Source: Zonotrichia leucophrys gambelii
Lineage: Eukaryota; Chordata; Aves; Passeriformes; Passerellidae
Direction: 5' to 3'
Length of the DNA stretch: 64,000 bases
Assembly: GCF_028769735.1 (NCBI RefSeq)
Contig: NC_088175.1
Coordinates: 310,001-374,000 of the forward strand
Below the pieces are notes generated by a model, which had not been told where the DNA came from, made no database searches, and was given only the letters and a program-made list of their open reading frames with translations. The position numbers and the translations under genes are program-made. This document shows, one piece after another, positions 32,200-44,772 of this stretch; within the stretch, counting starts at the first letter, position 1; each line of letters begins with the position of its first letter.

Positions 32200-33936
32200 T
32201 TCCTTTTCAGAAGGAACTTTTATCCTCTCTTTTTCTTAGGCTCTTATATATCAAATTATCCCCCATGAAATATTATTTTTCCCCCATGCTAACCTTTGAA
32301 TTGGAATATGATCCAGAACAAGCAACAGCTCTGTGATTGAAAATTTGGCAGATAAAAGGAGAATAAATGTGTGAACGCCTTTTTCTAGCAGAATCTCTGG
32401 ATCCCCTGGCTCTCCACACCCAACAGGGAGATGGAATTGCTGCAGCTTCTCCTTTTTCCCTTGGGAGAGAATGTGGGGAAAAGGCAGAGGGAGATCTGAT
32501 CCCAAAACAAAAGCAGCCAGAGCAGGAGATGCCGATAAGGATGAGTGAAACCAAATCACAGTCAACCTTTAAACCTGTTGAAAAAAACAAAGAGAGAGAA
32601 ATTGGATCATGATGATAAGGAAAGGGAAGACTGAGAAATTAGAGCTGACAAAGTGTAAAGGGAGCAGAGCATTCCCAGAAATGACTCTTTACTAGCAAGC
32701 ATCATTACTGCTGCTATTAATGAAGGAATTGGACTACTTTTGGGCTAAGAACAATTTATTACTTAGATAAACATCAGTCTTAGAGGCTGTGAGACTTATG
32801 AGACTAAGCAGCTGGTTATAGCTTAAGAGTAGTTACAAGTTTTTTGTTATAATACCATATTTAACTTTCCAGTCTAGTGGATAGATGCTACAAAGTTTAT
32901 TTTACTTTTCTAACTTATTACTTTTACTTAATTAGGATTTATGTAAATGGTTTGCTGCACTGCAGATATTTTTGCCTTATGGGCTTCTGTCAGACATATA
33001 CAGTGATGCTTTTATTATAACTCCTAAATTAGCTAACTCTATACAACCACATTATAAACCATATATAACCTTACATTATAAACACTTCACCATCTTATCA
33101 ATAGTTTCTCACTTACTTAAGGCATAGTCTTACTTACAACTATAGAAACATAAATTTATGATTTTTCTGCTTACTGTCTGCGCATTGTGTTTTTACATCC
33201 ATTTAAACTTCTTTTCAGGCTGGAGATCAAACCCTTCAGCGCCTGTGGAAGTTTCTGCTTTTCTGATTCCCACAAGCAAGGACACCACAGACAGAGGTGG
33301 CTCCTCACTGCAAGGAGCTGCAGAGTCATGGTGGAGGGGGATGACTGGCACCACTGATTTGGTTCTCATCATCTCCCCCAGGCCAAGGCATGGGCTGCAG
33401 CCAAAAGCTAATGAGCGCTGCTGACACCAGCCGTGATCTCCGAGGTCCCTCATGCCCAGCTGTGAAACTGTTTGTTTTCATCTCGGTATCATTTACAGGG
33501 CCTTTCCAAGCTAATCCCCTCTTGGCAAAATGCATTCTCTCTTTGCATGTCAAAAGGAAGCTACAGTTCTCAGCAGAGGCCAGCATTGTTTAGACTCCAG
33601 TCAAAATTGTTTTTACATTTGAATGATCTGCCTGGTTGCCTGCAGGCTCTTCAGCATTTGCAGTGCTATATTAGATTAAAACTGTATTGTTTAAAACATT
33701 CACAGGGTTTACATACTCTGCAGAATTTATAAGAGGTCAACCTCACTGGAAATTTGGGAAAAATATGAATGTGGTACCAGTCTTGCATTTTCATCATGAT
33801 CATTCTCGTTATTATCAAGGGTTTATGTAAATGGTATCATTTTTCTCTCATTTTAATACGAATTTCCTACCAACTTGCAAGATTTGAAGTCATATCCAAA
33901 ATACACAACCCTGAGCATCCCAAAGTTTGTGTCAAA
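32200..33936. other. sequence between the duplicated segments
   Basis: 32690-33230 is AT-rich with an irregular, possibly LTR-derived composition that I could not assign. 33230-33600 is more GC-balanced with several overlapping open frames of up to 88 codons, none recognisable. Confidence 0.4.
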
Positions 33937-34055
33937 ACTCCCCAGGGCTCATTTATGTGTACTCCAGAGTCCTTTCCACAAATGAAGTCATGTCAAAAAG
34001 GACAGAAAATACATATCAGTGAGATTTGTTAATATACTTATTTTTAATTTTCAGT
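33937..34055 (+). repeat. 119-bp duplicated segment, copy 2
   Basis: Direct repeat of 32081-32199. The similarity begins and ends abruptly at ACTCCCCAGGG and TTTTCAGT in both copies, as expected for a dispersed repeat or a local duplication. Confidence 0.9.
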
Positions 34056-35082
34056 GCTTTTAGTATAAAGGACACTTAATTTAAATGCAAATCAAGACTG
34101 TTCAGTTGTAAATGTAGATGTAAAAAAAGATTGCATTTCTAAGCAGATTTTAGAGAATCTAATATTTTTTCTTGGTGCATTTTCATCTGTAACAAAAATC
34201 TTCCAAATGTTATCCCTACATTTTTAGTGGAAATAGAAGAGAAAATAATTAATAATTATTACATTTATGATGTCACTGATTATTATTCTTCAGCAAAATC
34301 AACAACCAAGTTTCTAGAACATTTGATGTGTTGCAGGGAATCCATTTCCAGCTTCACTTCTGCTGGGTCCACAACTACTTGAACAAAATACCTCAAACCT
34401 CTGGTAGGAGCTTTGACCAAAGGGCTCTGAAAAGGAACTGCATCAAAACAGGAATATTTGCACATATATCCATAAAATAAACCAGCAATTCTTGATTTCA
34501 CAAACAGGACCCCTAAAAGTGCTTTGATCAAGAGTCAACAGATTTTTTTTTGAGTGAGGGTGCAGAGAGCAAGGATTCTGTTGGTGCAGGCTCCTGCCGT
34601 GTGTGGATCAGGTAATATCAAATAAGCAAAAATGTTCTTCAGTCACCTCATCTCTTTTTCAGATAAAAACTGCATATTTGAACATTTCAAATGATATTCA
34701 CATTCAGAAGTATAGGCAGAGTGAATTAAGTTGTCTTAAGAAGAGTTTTATGGAATTTTTAGGCTTTTTAGTGCATATATAGAGAGCTTATCTTTTGGAG
34801 ATACATAAACAAGATCATTTTCCTGCTGTGTTTTAATGTAAATTTTTGCTGCTGGATCCTCATGGGGATTTTTATCAGCTGGAATGTGAATTGGGCAAGA
34901 TGCAACTGTTGGATGTAACATCAAATAATAAATCTCTAAGGAGTAATAATCTAGAAATCAAAAATTCAGTTCATGGTAAGGAAAACACTGAAAATGCATT
35001 CTTGAAAGGGCAGTCTTACAAAAAAATAAATCCACTAGAGGAAAGAATAACATCCTGCAAAATAGAACTGAAATAGCATGTT
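34056..35082. other. AT-rich unique sequence, no gene seen
   Basis: Short frames only, including an 82-codon minus frame at 34283-34531 with no recognisable motif. Confidence 0.45.
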
Positions 35083-35240
35083 TAATGAAATAATATAATG
35101 TAATGTGATATAATATAATATAATATAATATAATATAATATAATATAATATAATATAATATAATATAATATAATATAATATAATATAATAGTGAATAATA
35201 TATCCACTATAATATAATATAGTGAATAATATATTAAAGA
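35083..35240. repeat. (TAATA)n pentanucleotide array
   Basis: About sixteen near-perfect TAATA units from roughly 35109 to 35190, preceded by variant units (TAATG) and followed by a duplicated ATAGTGAATAATATA phrase. It has the same unit as the much larger array at 56.2 kb and its complement at 42.1 kb. Confidence 0.95.
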
Positions 35241-35957
35241 AATGCTTGGAAGATTGGAAGAGTTTTCTGGGCCTTTAAACAACAGAGATCCAGCAAAGTG
35301 CTTTGAGTTTGTGTGGTTTTAGGGTTTTTTTAAATTTTTTTTTGTGAGGGAAGGATTTCCTGTAATTCCAATGTGAACTTTATGACTTCTTTTTCTTGTC
35401 ATTTTTAATTCTGGCTTAGGGCTTCCAATTTAAATTCATCTAAAATCAATGGCCAGCATGAAGTCTACACACAGAGAATCCCTCACTAATGGGGCATGTG
35501 GAGGGTGTCAGTGATGCCACAGACCCAGGGCTGGACACCAGATTCATGAAAAATGAAAATAAAACAGAAAAAAATTTCCAGACAACAAATAAGTGTTCCT
35601 GTAATCACTATTTTGTCCAAATTTGTAGTTTACAAAAAATCAAAATTTTACCAAAAAATCAAAATCATGTCAATTGTCCATTGTTGTTGTTGTTGTTGTT
35701 GCAGGCAGAATCTTAAAATATTTCAAAGTGGAAATGAAAAAAGTTTTATTCTGGTAGTAGAATTCTTGTTGGCATAATTGGAAACAGTGGGAAAAACTCA
35801 CTTTGAAGAAGTCTTATTAAATAATCCATGTTAAACTTTTACAGATACTTCAAACTAGAAGCTGTTTCTTATGATTCCAAGTTAATAACTTTTAACAAGA
35901 CAAATTTATTGCAGGGATCTGGAGTATTTTGAAGCATCAGAGCTCCACAGGCTCCAT
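35241..35957. other. unique sequence with a (TTG)n microsatellite
   Basis: Seven TTG units lie at 35682-35702. No exon recognised. Confidence 0.5.
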
Positions 35958-36533
35958 TTAGAGACATCTGGCAAGAAAGGAAATTCTCCCTCTGCTTTCC
36001 TCCTCCTGGTGGCAGCTGAAGCTTTGAGCCCACAACAACTGAATTTTTGTTACCTTTTTCCTTTTCTTTCTATATACGAAGGTCTTGATTTTAAAAAGGA
36101 AATATAAAAGAACAAGCAAGCTATCCAACTGGCTCCTAACAACAGCAATTTGATTATTCTGAGTTGCCACACATCCTTTCTTGCAGGGAAGTCTCTTACA
36201 TAACCTTTGTATGAACAACCTTGACGCTTGGCGGAGGGGAGATTCAAATTTAGACTGGCAGCATTTCAAGGACTGTTTTCTGCTTGAATTCTCCAAGCTT
36301 GCCCACCTCAGGTGTGCCTTCTCTCCCTGTTCAGGGATGTTTGTTAGAGCTGCAGGTACTCCTGTACTTACAGCTTGTGTTTGAGGTTGTTTATAAATAG
36401 AATTCTGCTCGCTTTTAATGCCACACTCTCTCTCGAGCCAAGGATCTTTCTGTTCTGGCAAGGAGAAATTAATAAATCTGCCTTGTAGGGATGAAAGCCA
36501 AAGCAGAGGGTTTAGGATGAGTAATCTTAGCAC
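35958..36533 (-). other. longest non-repeat open frame, 191 codons, coding status doubtful
   Basis: Open on the minus strand from a GTG at 36533. It begins with a hydrophobic run (LRLLILNPLLWLSSLQG) that could pass for a signal peptide, followed by a polar, Cys-poor region and a basic stretch near the C-terminus (RKKRKKVTK). No family is recognised. There is no ATG near the start and no clear Kozak or splice signals. A frame of this length is about what chance could produce once in a window of this size, so this is recorded for completeness. Confidence 0.15.
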
Positions 36534-37956
36534 ATAGTCATTTTTGAGAAAGAATATTTTTAACAGCTGCAGTAATTACTTTGGCTTTCATGGCTCATTC
36601 TTTTTAAGAAAACTTTCCATTAATTGAAAAGCTGGGGAATCTGCTTCTTTTCTAGGGTGGTTCTCTTTTTAAGGTGACTGATTATCATAAATTCTTTAAG
36701 GAATCTCATAGAATCAGGTGGAAGTATGGGAGTTTTTTTCTCAAGTTTGACTGTAGAAACTATCGAAACTTTGCAAACCAAGATTGGTTTAGAAGGATTT
36801 AAACAGATTGAAAATATGACACTGCAAAAAGAGAAAAGGAACACTGTGTGATTAGATATTGGTATTTGGTGCTTAACTTGGAATGCAGCCCTTGAATAAA
36901 ATACATTTATTTGCCTCCACTCAAGAGAGCAAAGTTGTAATGAAATTAAATGAAACAGGCTAGAGGTAATGCTTGTGGTTCTTTTTTCTGAGTGGGAAAA
37001 AGAAAATCATGCAGAAAGAACTGAAAAAAATTTAGTGCAAAAGGAGAAAAAACACTATTAGCTTCTTCTCTGTATGCATTTCTGCACATGGGTTGAATTC
37101 ATGCTGCATAATTCAATCATGATTCTCTATCAGAGACTTCAGAGTAAACAGCATCATGGGAATGAAAATAAAATGCATGTTTAGAGCGCCCAATCAAATC
37201 TGAGACTGAAAGTTAAGAAGTTTCAAGCATTTCTGTAAAAAGTTTTCAGTGTAGCAGAATAAGTGCCTAAATTCTACAAGGCATTTAATTTAACATTGGC
37301 CTGCTTAACTTTATGATTATATGAACAGAAACATTTTGCTAAGCAGCAAGTAACTGAATATTATTAAGAAGTTTTACCCAGACAGAGGTGGCTTGAGGCC
37401 TCCTAAAGTCCCTTTGGTTGGTGTTTCTTTGGCTCTTGGACTTCAGAAATAAATCAAATCCCATCCAGATACTGCATGTCATTGTATCACAGGACAGCAT
37501 CTGCATGTCAGGACAGTCACAGGGTGCATTTTATCCATGCAAGTAAGTCACATTTTCCGGCTAATTCTCAGCTTTGAAATTTTCATGATTGCACTCATTT
37601 ATTCAACTGCCTTACCAGAATCATTTTGAGATTGTGACAGAGCCAAGACCTTTGCCATAAGCCCTGCCCTGAGCAGCTCACGGTGTCACCAGTGGTCTGA
37701 GCTGCCCATTTGTACCTCTGAGACAGAACTGCTGAATCCATTTCTTCCTTTGCATATTTGATAATTGTGACTGTATTGTTACAATTTTAGTAAAGAAGGT
37801 GCTTTTCATCTTTTTTTAAGTGCATTTACCATAAGCATGTAAAAGTTTATTTTTTATGTAAGCTGAGAGCTTGAGGGAAGCAAAAAGACCTTTTCAATCT
37901 CGAAAGCAAAATCTCATCTCCCTGAGGGACAGCACATTCTGAGCTCAGAACATTTC
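36534..37956. other. unique sequence, no gene seen
   Basis: AT-rich with frequent stops and no repeat recognised up to the LTR. Confidence 0.5.
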
Positions 37957-37961
37957 AGCTG

Positions 37962-38574
37962 TGTGAAAAATTTGTATTTTATGATTGGCTTTTTCACAAA
38001 TATTAAAATGAATATTATATGTGTTATGTTAGAAAGTTATGCTGTATTAATTCTCTTAAGTAGTGTGTTAACTATAGTTTTAGGTTATAACATAATGTTT
38101 AAATAGAAACTATGCTGTGTGAGATACTTTTTTCAAGAGAGGACTTGCACTAAGATGGAAGCCACAGGACACCTGGATCTTTCAGAGAAAGAGAATTTAT
38201 TGTTCCATTATCAGAAGAAACTGAACTTCTGACTGCCTGCTCAGCCGCTGTCAGGATTCAGCGGAAGAAGCTGACACTGCCCAGACAGAATCCTCTGTTT
38301 GACTGGAATTTATGCATCATGGATGAGGTGTATGAATATGCAACAAGTTATTGTTTTTAAGGGTTAATCCTCTGTTAATGGGGGTCTTTTTTCAGGTTTA
38401 TTTTGCCTAGAAAAAGTACCCGGACTGTCTGTAACTCTTTGTTGTTATTGTCTCAAATTGTCCTAATTCAAATTGTCCAAATTATTATTACTCTAATTAT
38501 ATTACTAATTTTATAACCATTTTATTACTATTAAATTTTCAAAATTTTACAAACAATGATTGGTGTTTTTCACA
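37962..38574 (+). mobile_element. complete solo LTR, 613 bp, 5-bp target duplication
   Basis: The ends form a perfect 9-bp inverted repeat, TGTGAAAAA at the left and TTTTTCACA at the right, and are flanked by the direct repeat AGCTG (37957-37961 and 38575-38579). Body landmarks are GGACTTGCACTAAGATGGAA, CAGAGAAAGAGAATTTATTG and GGGTTAATCCTCTGTTAA. A five-base duplication and a different sequence separate it from the 6-bp family above. Orientation follows my recollection of this passerine family. No internal region remains. Confidence 0.88.
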
Positions 38575-38699
38575 AGCTGCCAAGATCAAAACAAATTCCC
38601 TGGGCTTCAGAGCATTCCCATTTGGAGATGTAGTATTTCACCAAATGGCATAATTATGTTTTGGGACTTTTTTGGAGGGTTTGCTTTTGTTTGCCTGGG

Positions 38700-38826
38700 G
38701 ATTTGGGGTGGTGATGCCCCAGCACAGGCTGCCCAGAGAAGTTGTGGGTGCCCCATCCCTGGCAGTGTTCCAGGCCAGGTTGGATGGGGCTGGGAGCAAC
38801 CTAGGATAGTGGAAGGTGCCCTGAAG
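38700..38826 (+). mobile_element. CR1 LINE fragment, plus strand
   Basis: GCCCCAGCACAGGCTGCCCA, GTTGTGGGTGCCCCATCCCT, GTTCCAGGCCAGGTTGGATG and ATAGTGGAAGGTGCCC are standard CR1 3'-region phrases. The terminal CCAACCC/octamer part is missing or replaced. Confidence 0.9.
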
Positions 38827-41309
38827 AAAATAACTTTGTTTGGTATTGTTTTGGGGACTTTTTTTGGTAATGCTGAACATGGACACTCCTCTTACTGACT
38901 ATAAAGAGGCAAGACAAAAAAAAATCTTACAAGTGTTCTCATGGTGACAGTGAAAAAAAGCATTATGGGTCTTGTGTTAACCACACAAAGCCCTGTGCTA
39001 TGTGTAAACTAGTAAATGCTGTTCTATGTGTAAACTTTAAATGGTCAGAATGAATTTTCTTGTCTTTTTCTCCTCATTATCATCTTTTTCCTACCTTGCC
39101 GTTTCTCCTTTTTTTGAAAATTGTCTCTTCACACTCACTTCTCACCAGTGCCCCCACTCATGTTTGGGTGCAGGACCAGCTTGGAAGAACCCCCAGTACC
39201 ACCTGCAGCACCTGCATTTACTCCAGTGGAACAGATTGGCTCAGTGCTTTCATGAGCTGCTTTTTAAACTATTTTCATTTCTATTCATTGGAACACTACA
39301 TCATTTTGCTATTATTGTGTCCTTCGTACCACAGCTACACAGGTGTTGAATGCTAAATGAGCACACAGGAAAAAGATCCTGTTCCCCAGTTAATGGTCTG
39401 ATTTTCTTCCACCTGTCTCTCATTCTGTTGCAATAATGACACCTCAAACTGTTTTCTTCTTCACTGTTCTTTGCTTTCCCTGCATGCCACCCCTTATCAT
39501 ACATTTAATGGTAATTTTTTAATGTTATTTTATAGTTCTGCTTTCATGTTGCTTAAATTTCCTTAAATGTTTAAGATATGGTCTCAGTCAAATAAAGATA
39601 CCTGGCCCTTGCTTCAACCTTTGCAGTTGTCTGACAGGAAAAACAAAAACAAAAACAACAACAACAAAAAAAACACACAAAAAAAAAAAACCAACAACTT
39701 TTAAGTTTGGAGAGATCTTGTAAAATATGTGCAATTCCTGCTGCAGGCAGGACAGTTTGTAGATACTGTAGATGGCCATGGGGTGGCACATGCAGCCTTG
39801 AAAAGCTCTGAATTTCTGCTGAATTCTTTCCCAGTGGCATTCTGGCATGCTAAAAAACTCCACAAAGGACTCTGGCCACTGGGAGTAATTCCCAGACAGG
39901 GGTTTGAAGAGTGAGAAATATCTAGATGTGTCTGATCTTTTCATACACCAATTAATTGTGTGGCTCTGTCACTGCAGTGGCTTAGGATTGGTCAGATTTC
40001 AACCAAATTTGAAAAATAAGTAAGGATTTCTTAAAAGTAATGAAGTATTTATGACACGAATCCAAAGGATACCTGGCCTCACAGGTTCCAGTCCTTATGA
40101 AATTATTTGTATTTTGGATTTCACCGGTTTTAAATATTAGCCAGCTACAAATGCCAGATTTCACAGTCCAATCACTCTTTTTTTTCCCTGCCAAAGTATA
40201 TTTTTTAATTAATAAATCAATAAACCCAGAATCATGATATAGATAAAATACTTGTTTTTATTAATATGCACTACATCTATATTAGAATACTCATTTGCCA
40301 GACCAAGATGCAGCCTGCCTATTATTGCACTGACATCACTGTTGTGTTATCCTATCTGCATCCCAAGCTGGAATTAGAACCATTAACTGGCTTTTCTCCC
40401 TCACTAAGGAAAAGTGATAATTGCAAAATCTTTCCTTGGCCACAGCTCTCCAGCTTGTGCAATGAATCAAACCCATCAAGCCAAATACCCAGGAGCTGAT
40501 TCAGTACTCAGGCCATGGAAATGCCAAGAAAGTGATGCATCTACTTCTGGCAATGGTGGGTATTTGTAGGCTCTCATCAGCATAAAGTTAAGGTTAAATT
40601 AACATTTTTATTCTAAACTCATCTTTGACTCTGGGCTGTGTCAGGGTTTTCATTCTTCAGAACACAGTCTCTGGTCTGGAGAGAACTGAACAACTGATGC
40701 AATGACATGAAATCACATATTTCATAAAATCCTTTCATAAAAAAGGACAGGCTGACAGTTTAGGTTGTGTCCTATTTTCAGATACATTCCTTTTAAAATA
40801 TTTTTTCTTTGAAATGTTTGTGCTGAAGTGCATTTTTTTTCCAAGACAATAACAGGCATGAAGATTCCTCCTTGAATCTTCTCTGAAAGGTTTGTGCTTG
40901 TTTAACTGACAGAGTGGATGTGAGAGGGGCCCTGCTGCTCTTTAGCCACAGGTTAAAAAAAGCAGGTTCACACCTGCACCCTTAAAAACCCACAGTCTTT
41001 GAGCAAATAACAGTGAGAAATACAGTTATAATTAACCAGATTAAATCATTGTCATATTTATCCTCTGATATGTTCTGCTTTACCTTATTTTTTGCAAGAA
41101 AACAGAGTTCACTTCAGTAATAATTTTAAAATTTTAAAAATTTTAAAAATTTTAAATAATTTTAATATCTGCTCTGATACCCCCTGTAAACTTTTCAGTG
41201 CTAACAGGGAGCAACATCTCTCTCTCTCTCTCAAAGGAACTGAGATTGTTTCTGGGTTCTCTGAAGGGAGGAAATTAAAGCTAATTTGGAAGGTGGTCAC
41301 ACCAGAGGA
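38827..41309. other. unique sequence with an A-rich tract
   Basis: A CAAAAA/CAACAA low-complexity tract lies at about 39641-39697, and TTTTAAAAA repeats at about 41124-41164. No exon recognised. The short frames over the A-rich tract are low-complexity translations. Confidence 0.45.
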
Positions 41310-41899
41310 TGTGTTGGAATCCAAAATGCAGGGAACTCTCAGAACTTTGGGCCTGTTCAGCCAAAGCTTAGAGTTAAATACAGGATTTGATCTGAGACCT
41401 TGGAAGAGGCTTCCAAACTTAGGTGCTAGAAGTGAGAATGTGGATTTAGAGTTTAAAGCAGAGACACATTAAGCTAAGAAGAGGAAAGTTTAGAGTTCCT
41501 CTTTTTAGAGTTTAAGATACAGAAAAAATAAAAGCAGTTACAAAGGTGAACAAAAAGTTTAGAATGCAGCACTGTAGGTTTGTGTGTCATAACATGATTG
41601 GCTAAGAAAGCTTACACTGTAGCATGAGTCCATAAAACAAAATATTTTAGGATTAAGTCAAAAATATAAATATCCTTGTTGGCAGTGTTTTATTGGTCAA
41701 TAAATCCTTAAAAGGTCTCATAACTAGAAGTCTTGTGACCTTCTGAACCATGCAGTGAAGATGTGAGCTGAGCTCACCCATCCTGTCTCTGTAAAAGATA
41801 AGAAAAATAAATTGCATAATCTAAAAACTCAGAGGTCCCATCTCTAACTCATTCAAAATTCCTTCTCAAACCCTCCCAAGTATGGAGCAGTTTTGGACA
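41310..41899 (+). mobile_element. solo LTR, 590 bp (fourth family)
   Basis: Runs from TGTGTTGGAATCC to CAGTTTTGGACA, with a candidate 5-bp target duplication GAGGA at 41305-41309 and 41900-41904. It has a CCAAT-type ATTGG at 41597-41601, a poly(A) signal AATAAA at 41806-41811, and the family phrases AACTCTCAGAACTTTGGGCC and AAAACTCAGAGGTCCCATC. The 126-codon frame at 41092-41472 runs into it and is not a gene. Confidence 0.75.
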
Positions 41900-42038
41900 G
41901 AGGAGGAAGGGAAGCACTGCAGGAGAGCTGTCCATGCTCTCAGGATTTGAGCCAGACTTTGCCAGGCTGAGATCTTCATGCTGGAATCTGACAGTTGTTT
42001 ATTCTGCACAGGGCATCAGCCAAGTTAAACTCCTTTAT

Positions 42039-42539
42039 TGCTGCAGTGTTGTGGGTCCCCAGGACGAGGTGAGAGATGAGAATCGACTTCAAGTTGTCAG
42101 AAGGCTGATATTATATTATATTATATTATATTATATTATATTATATTATATTATATTATATTATATTATATTATATTATATTATATTATATTATATTATA
42201 TTATATTATATTATATTATATTATATTATATTATATTACATTACATTACATTACATTACTATACTAAAGAAGGAGAAAGGAGACATCAGAAGGCTAGATA
42301 AGAGTGATGATAAAAGCCTGTGACAGACTCAGAGAGTCTGACACAGCTGGCTGTGATTGGTCATTAATTAAAAACAATTCACATGGAACCAATCAAAGAT
42401 GCACCATTTGGTGAGCAACCTCCAGACCACCTCCCCAAGCAACCAGATAATTATTATTTACATTTTTTTTCAGAGGCTTCTCAGCTTCTGAGGAGAAAAA
42501 TCCTGGTGAAGGGATTTTTCATAAAATATCACAGCGACA
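42039..42539 (+). mobile_element. solo LTR of the 6-bp family (copy E), expanded by a microsatellite
   Basis: Starts TGCTGCAGTG and ends CACAGCGACA, flanked by a perfect 6-bp duplication CTTTAT at 42033-42038 and 42540-42545. The 3' half carries the family landmarks CTGTGATTGGTCATTAATTA, GAACCAATCA and TTCTCAGCTTCTGAGGAG in diverged form. Its U3 holds a long pentanucleotide array at the place where the other copies have a short ATATTACATTA block. It is 501 bp long because of that array. Confidence 0.9.
42107..42258. repeat. (TTATA)n array inside an LTR
   Basis: About 26 TTATA units, then about five TTACA units, then the LTR resumes with CTATACTAAAGAA. The TTACA variants match the parental LTR word ATATTACATTA, so the array appears to have grown from that word. 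Confidence 0.95.
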
Positions 42540-42545
42540 CTTTAT

Positions 42546-44766
42546 CAGTCTGTGTGAGCCTGTGTGGCAAAGAACTCCAATGGTGGAAAGGAATTAAACT
42601 GATGGAACTTCACAGAAAAAGATACCTTTGACTCAACATCCTGAAATAATCATACTTAATTTAAAAACATCAATATATTTATGCTGTTTTGCCCATTTTG
42701 GGAACGTGGGCTCCCTTGGTATAGGGGAATTGGGACTGCAGTCATGTGCATTGTGAGAGGTTTGTGTTTGACCAAGAGCTGATCCTGCAGAGCACACTGC
42801 TGGATTTTAGTGTTCTACACTGGTATTTGGTACACTTTGAATATGAGAAATGAAACCCAGTTTCTAGATCAGTCAGATTTTCTGACTTGATTTCTATTAA
42901 TTTCCTAATCAAACTCCTCTCATCGTACACTCAGCATTGCATTTATAATTTAATTAAAAATCAGAAAGTTTGCAGATTTCAAATGCCTTTAATTTTATAT
43001 AGCTTAAAAACCAGCATCTGTTTCCTATGTTCAGTATAATTGTGGAAGAAGAAAAGAAAAACACTGAAAGATTCATTCTGTCTCATGATTTGTAATCTGA
43101 TTATGGTGTTTTGAACATGGAAGTGACAGTAAAGGTCAGGCCTCAGACTGCTGAAATGAAAAAAGCCCACAATATTTACAGTGTTTAAGGCCAATATTTA
43201 GTCAGGTACAAGTGAGATATTTTTGTCAAATTTTCAGTTCTGTGAATGCATTATATAACTGTTACTTTATCATTCAGCTTGGCCCATGACCTAAACCAAA
43301 CATAAAAGTTAAAAATTAACATTTTGGTTTGATTCTGATGCTACTTATATTTATTCAACATAACTAGAACTGGTATTTCTCTGCCTTTCAGTTATTATGC
43401 AATGTGAATTATGATTATTGGGCTGAATCCTAATTGCATTTCTTATTGTGTAAAGGGTAAAAAAATTCAAAGAAAAATATTTTAAAAGGAATGCATCTGA
43501 AAATAGGACACCTATTTTCACCTAAACTATCAGCCTATCCTTTGGATTTTATGAAATACATGACTTCATGTCATTATGTCAGTTGTTCAGGAAAATATTT
43601 TCCTTTTTGTTAAATCTGACATCACCAGAATGCAGCCTGAGGAAAAAAAAAAAAAACCCAGACATTTTAGAGGCAATGTTCAGAAAGAGGAGAAGGAGGT
43701 GAATAACAATTATTTTCCTGTTTTACCAAGGTGCCACCTTTCCAGTGATTCTGTGTTTGTAGTGAGATAACAGGAATTCTCCTCTCTCTTTTCCTAAGAA
43801 TCTGTTGCCTGTCTCTGCTTGGCTCCACTCTTCCCCTGCTGCTCTCTCATAATGGAAGAGCTGCCAGTTCCTTCCTGTCAGCAGCATCTGCTCCCTTCTC
43901 TCTGATTTCCATCTTACCCAGGTAACTTTTATTTCAAGGAGATGTTAGGGAATAAATACTCTTCAAAAAACTGAAGAGTCACCACAGCCTTTGTGACTTT
44001 TCACCATTTCATTCAGGGTGTATTCCCACTTTATAATCTTTTTATGGTTTAGCAGTAGGACAATATTTTATTAGCACCCCATCAGTTGAACTTTTCTCAT
44101 TTTAAAGGCAGCCATGGAGCATTAGAGAATTTGACTGCATGTCTGACAAAATTGTAATTTCAGATCCACTTTTGGCCTGGGTTCTGAGTTTGAGTAGGTG
44201 CAGCCTGGGCACACTGTGGGACATCTTTAGACTTAAAAACACTCCTAAAGCTTCTCTTCAACTATCCTGAATTTATTTCCTTAAATAATATGTATGATCT
44301 GGTGAGAAATTAAGCTCTAATTCCTTCATAGGGAACATTTAGTAACAGAAATATTCTTGCTTTGTGAGGTGAGCCCACAGGACATGACTGGGCCAGGATG
44401 CACACGGGAAGCAGAGCCTGGATCATGAATTTGGGATATCAGCAGCAGCCAAAAGCTCTGGTGCCTGTTTATATGACCTCCAATTTGAATTACAGCATCA
44501 ATGTGATATCACTTTATCATCCATCTGACCTTGATGATGGTCATTTCATTGCAACAAATAAATAAATGCTCCTGGAGCACCCTGGGTCTCCCTCAACAGG
44601 CCCAAAACTAAGCAAGGGCAGTCCTGGGCTCTAGACTCAGAGAAGTGTATTTCAGGATTAAATGTGTCTGATTGCTTTAACCAAATATTTTAATGTGAAT
44701 CATAACCTTGTGATCACTTTTGAGGGCAACAGAGGCTTTAACAAAATACACTACCTCAACCTGAGC
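42546..44766. other. unique sequence, no gene established
   Basis: One splice-bounded pyrimidine-rich segment (43799-43920, between CTTTTCCTAAG and CCCAG|GTAACT) looks like an exon by its borders but not by its content. Otherwise nothing recognised. Confidence 0.45.
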
Positions 44767-44772
44767 TGAACC

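Noticed and set aside
35082..35282. 66-codon minus frame of Tyr/Ile repeats
   Set aside because: Translation of the TAATA array.
41934..42323. 129-codon plus frame rich in Ile-Leu-Tyr-Tyr repeats
   Set aside because: Translation of the TTATA array inside the LTR.
43799..43920. Segment with good acceptor and donor borders
   Set aside because: The content is itself pyrimidine-rich, so the acceptor score is not informative, and no frame looks protein-like. Kept only as a remark.
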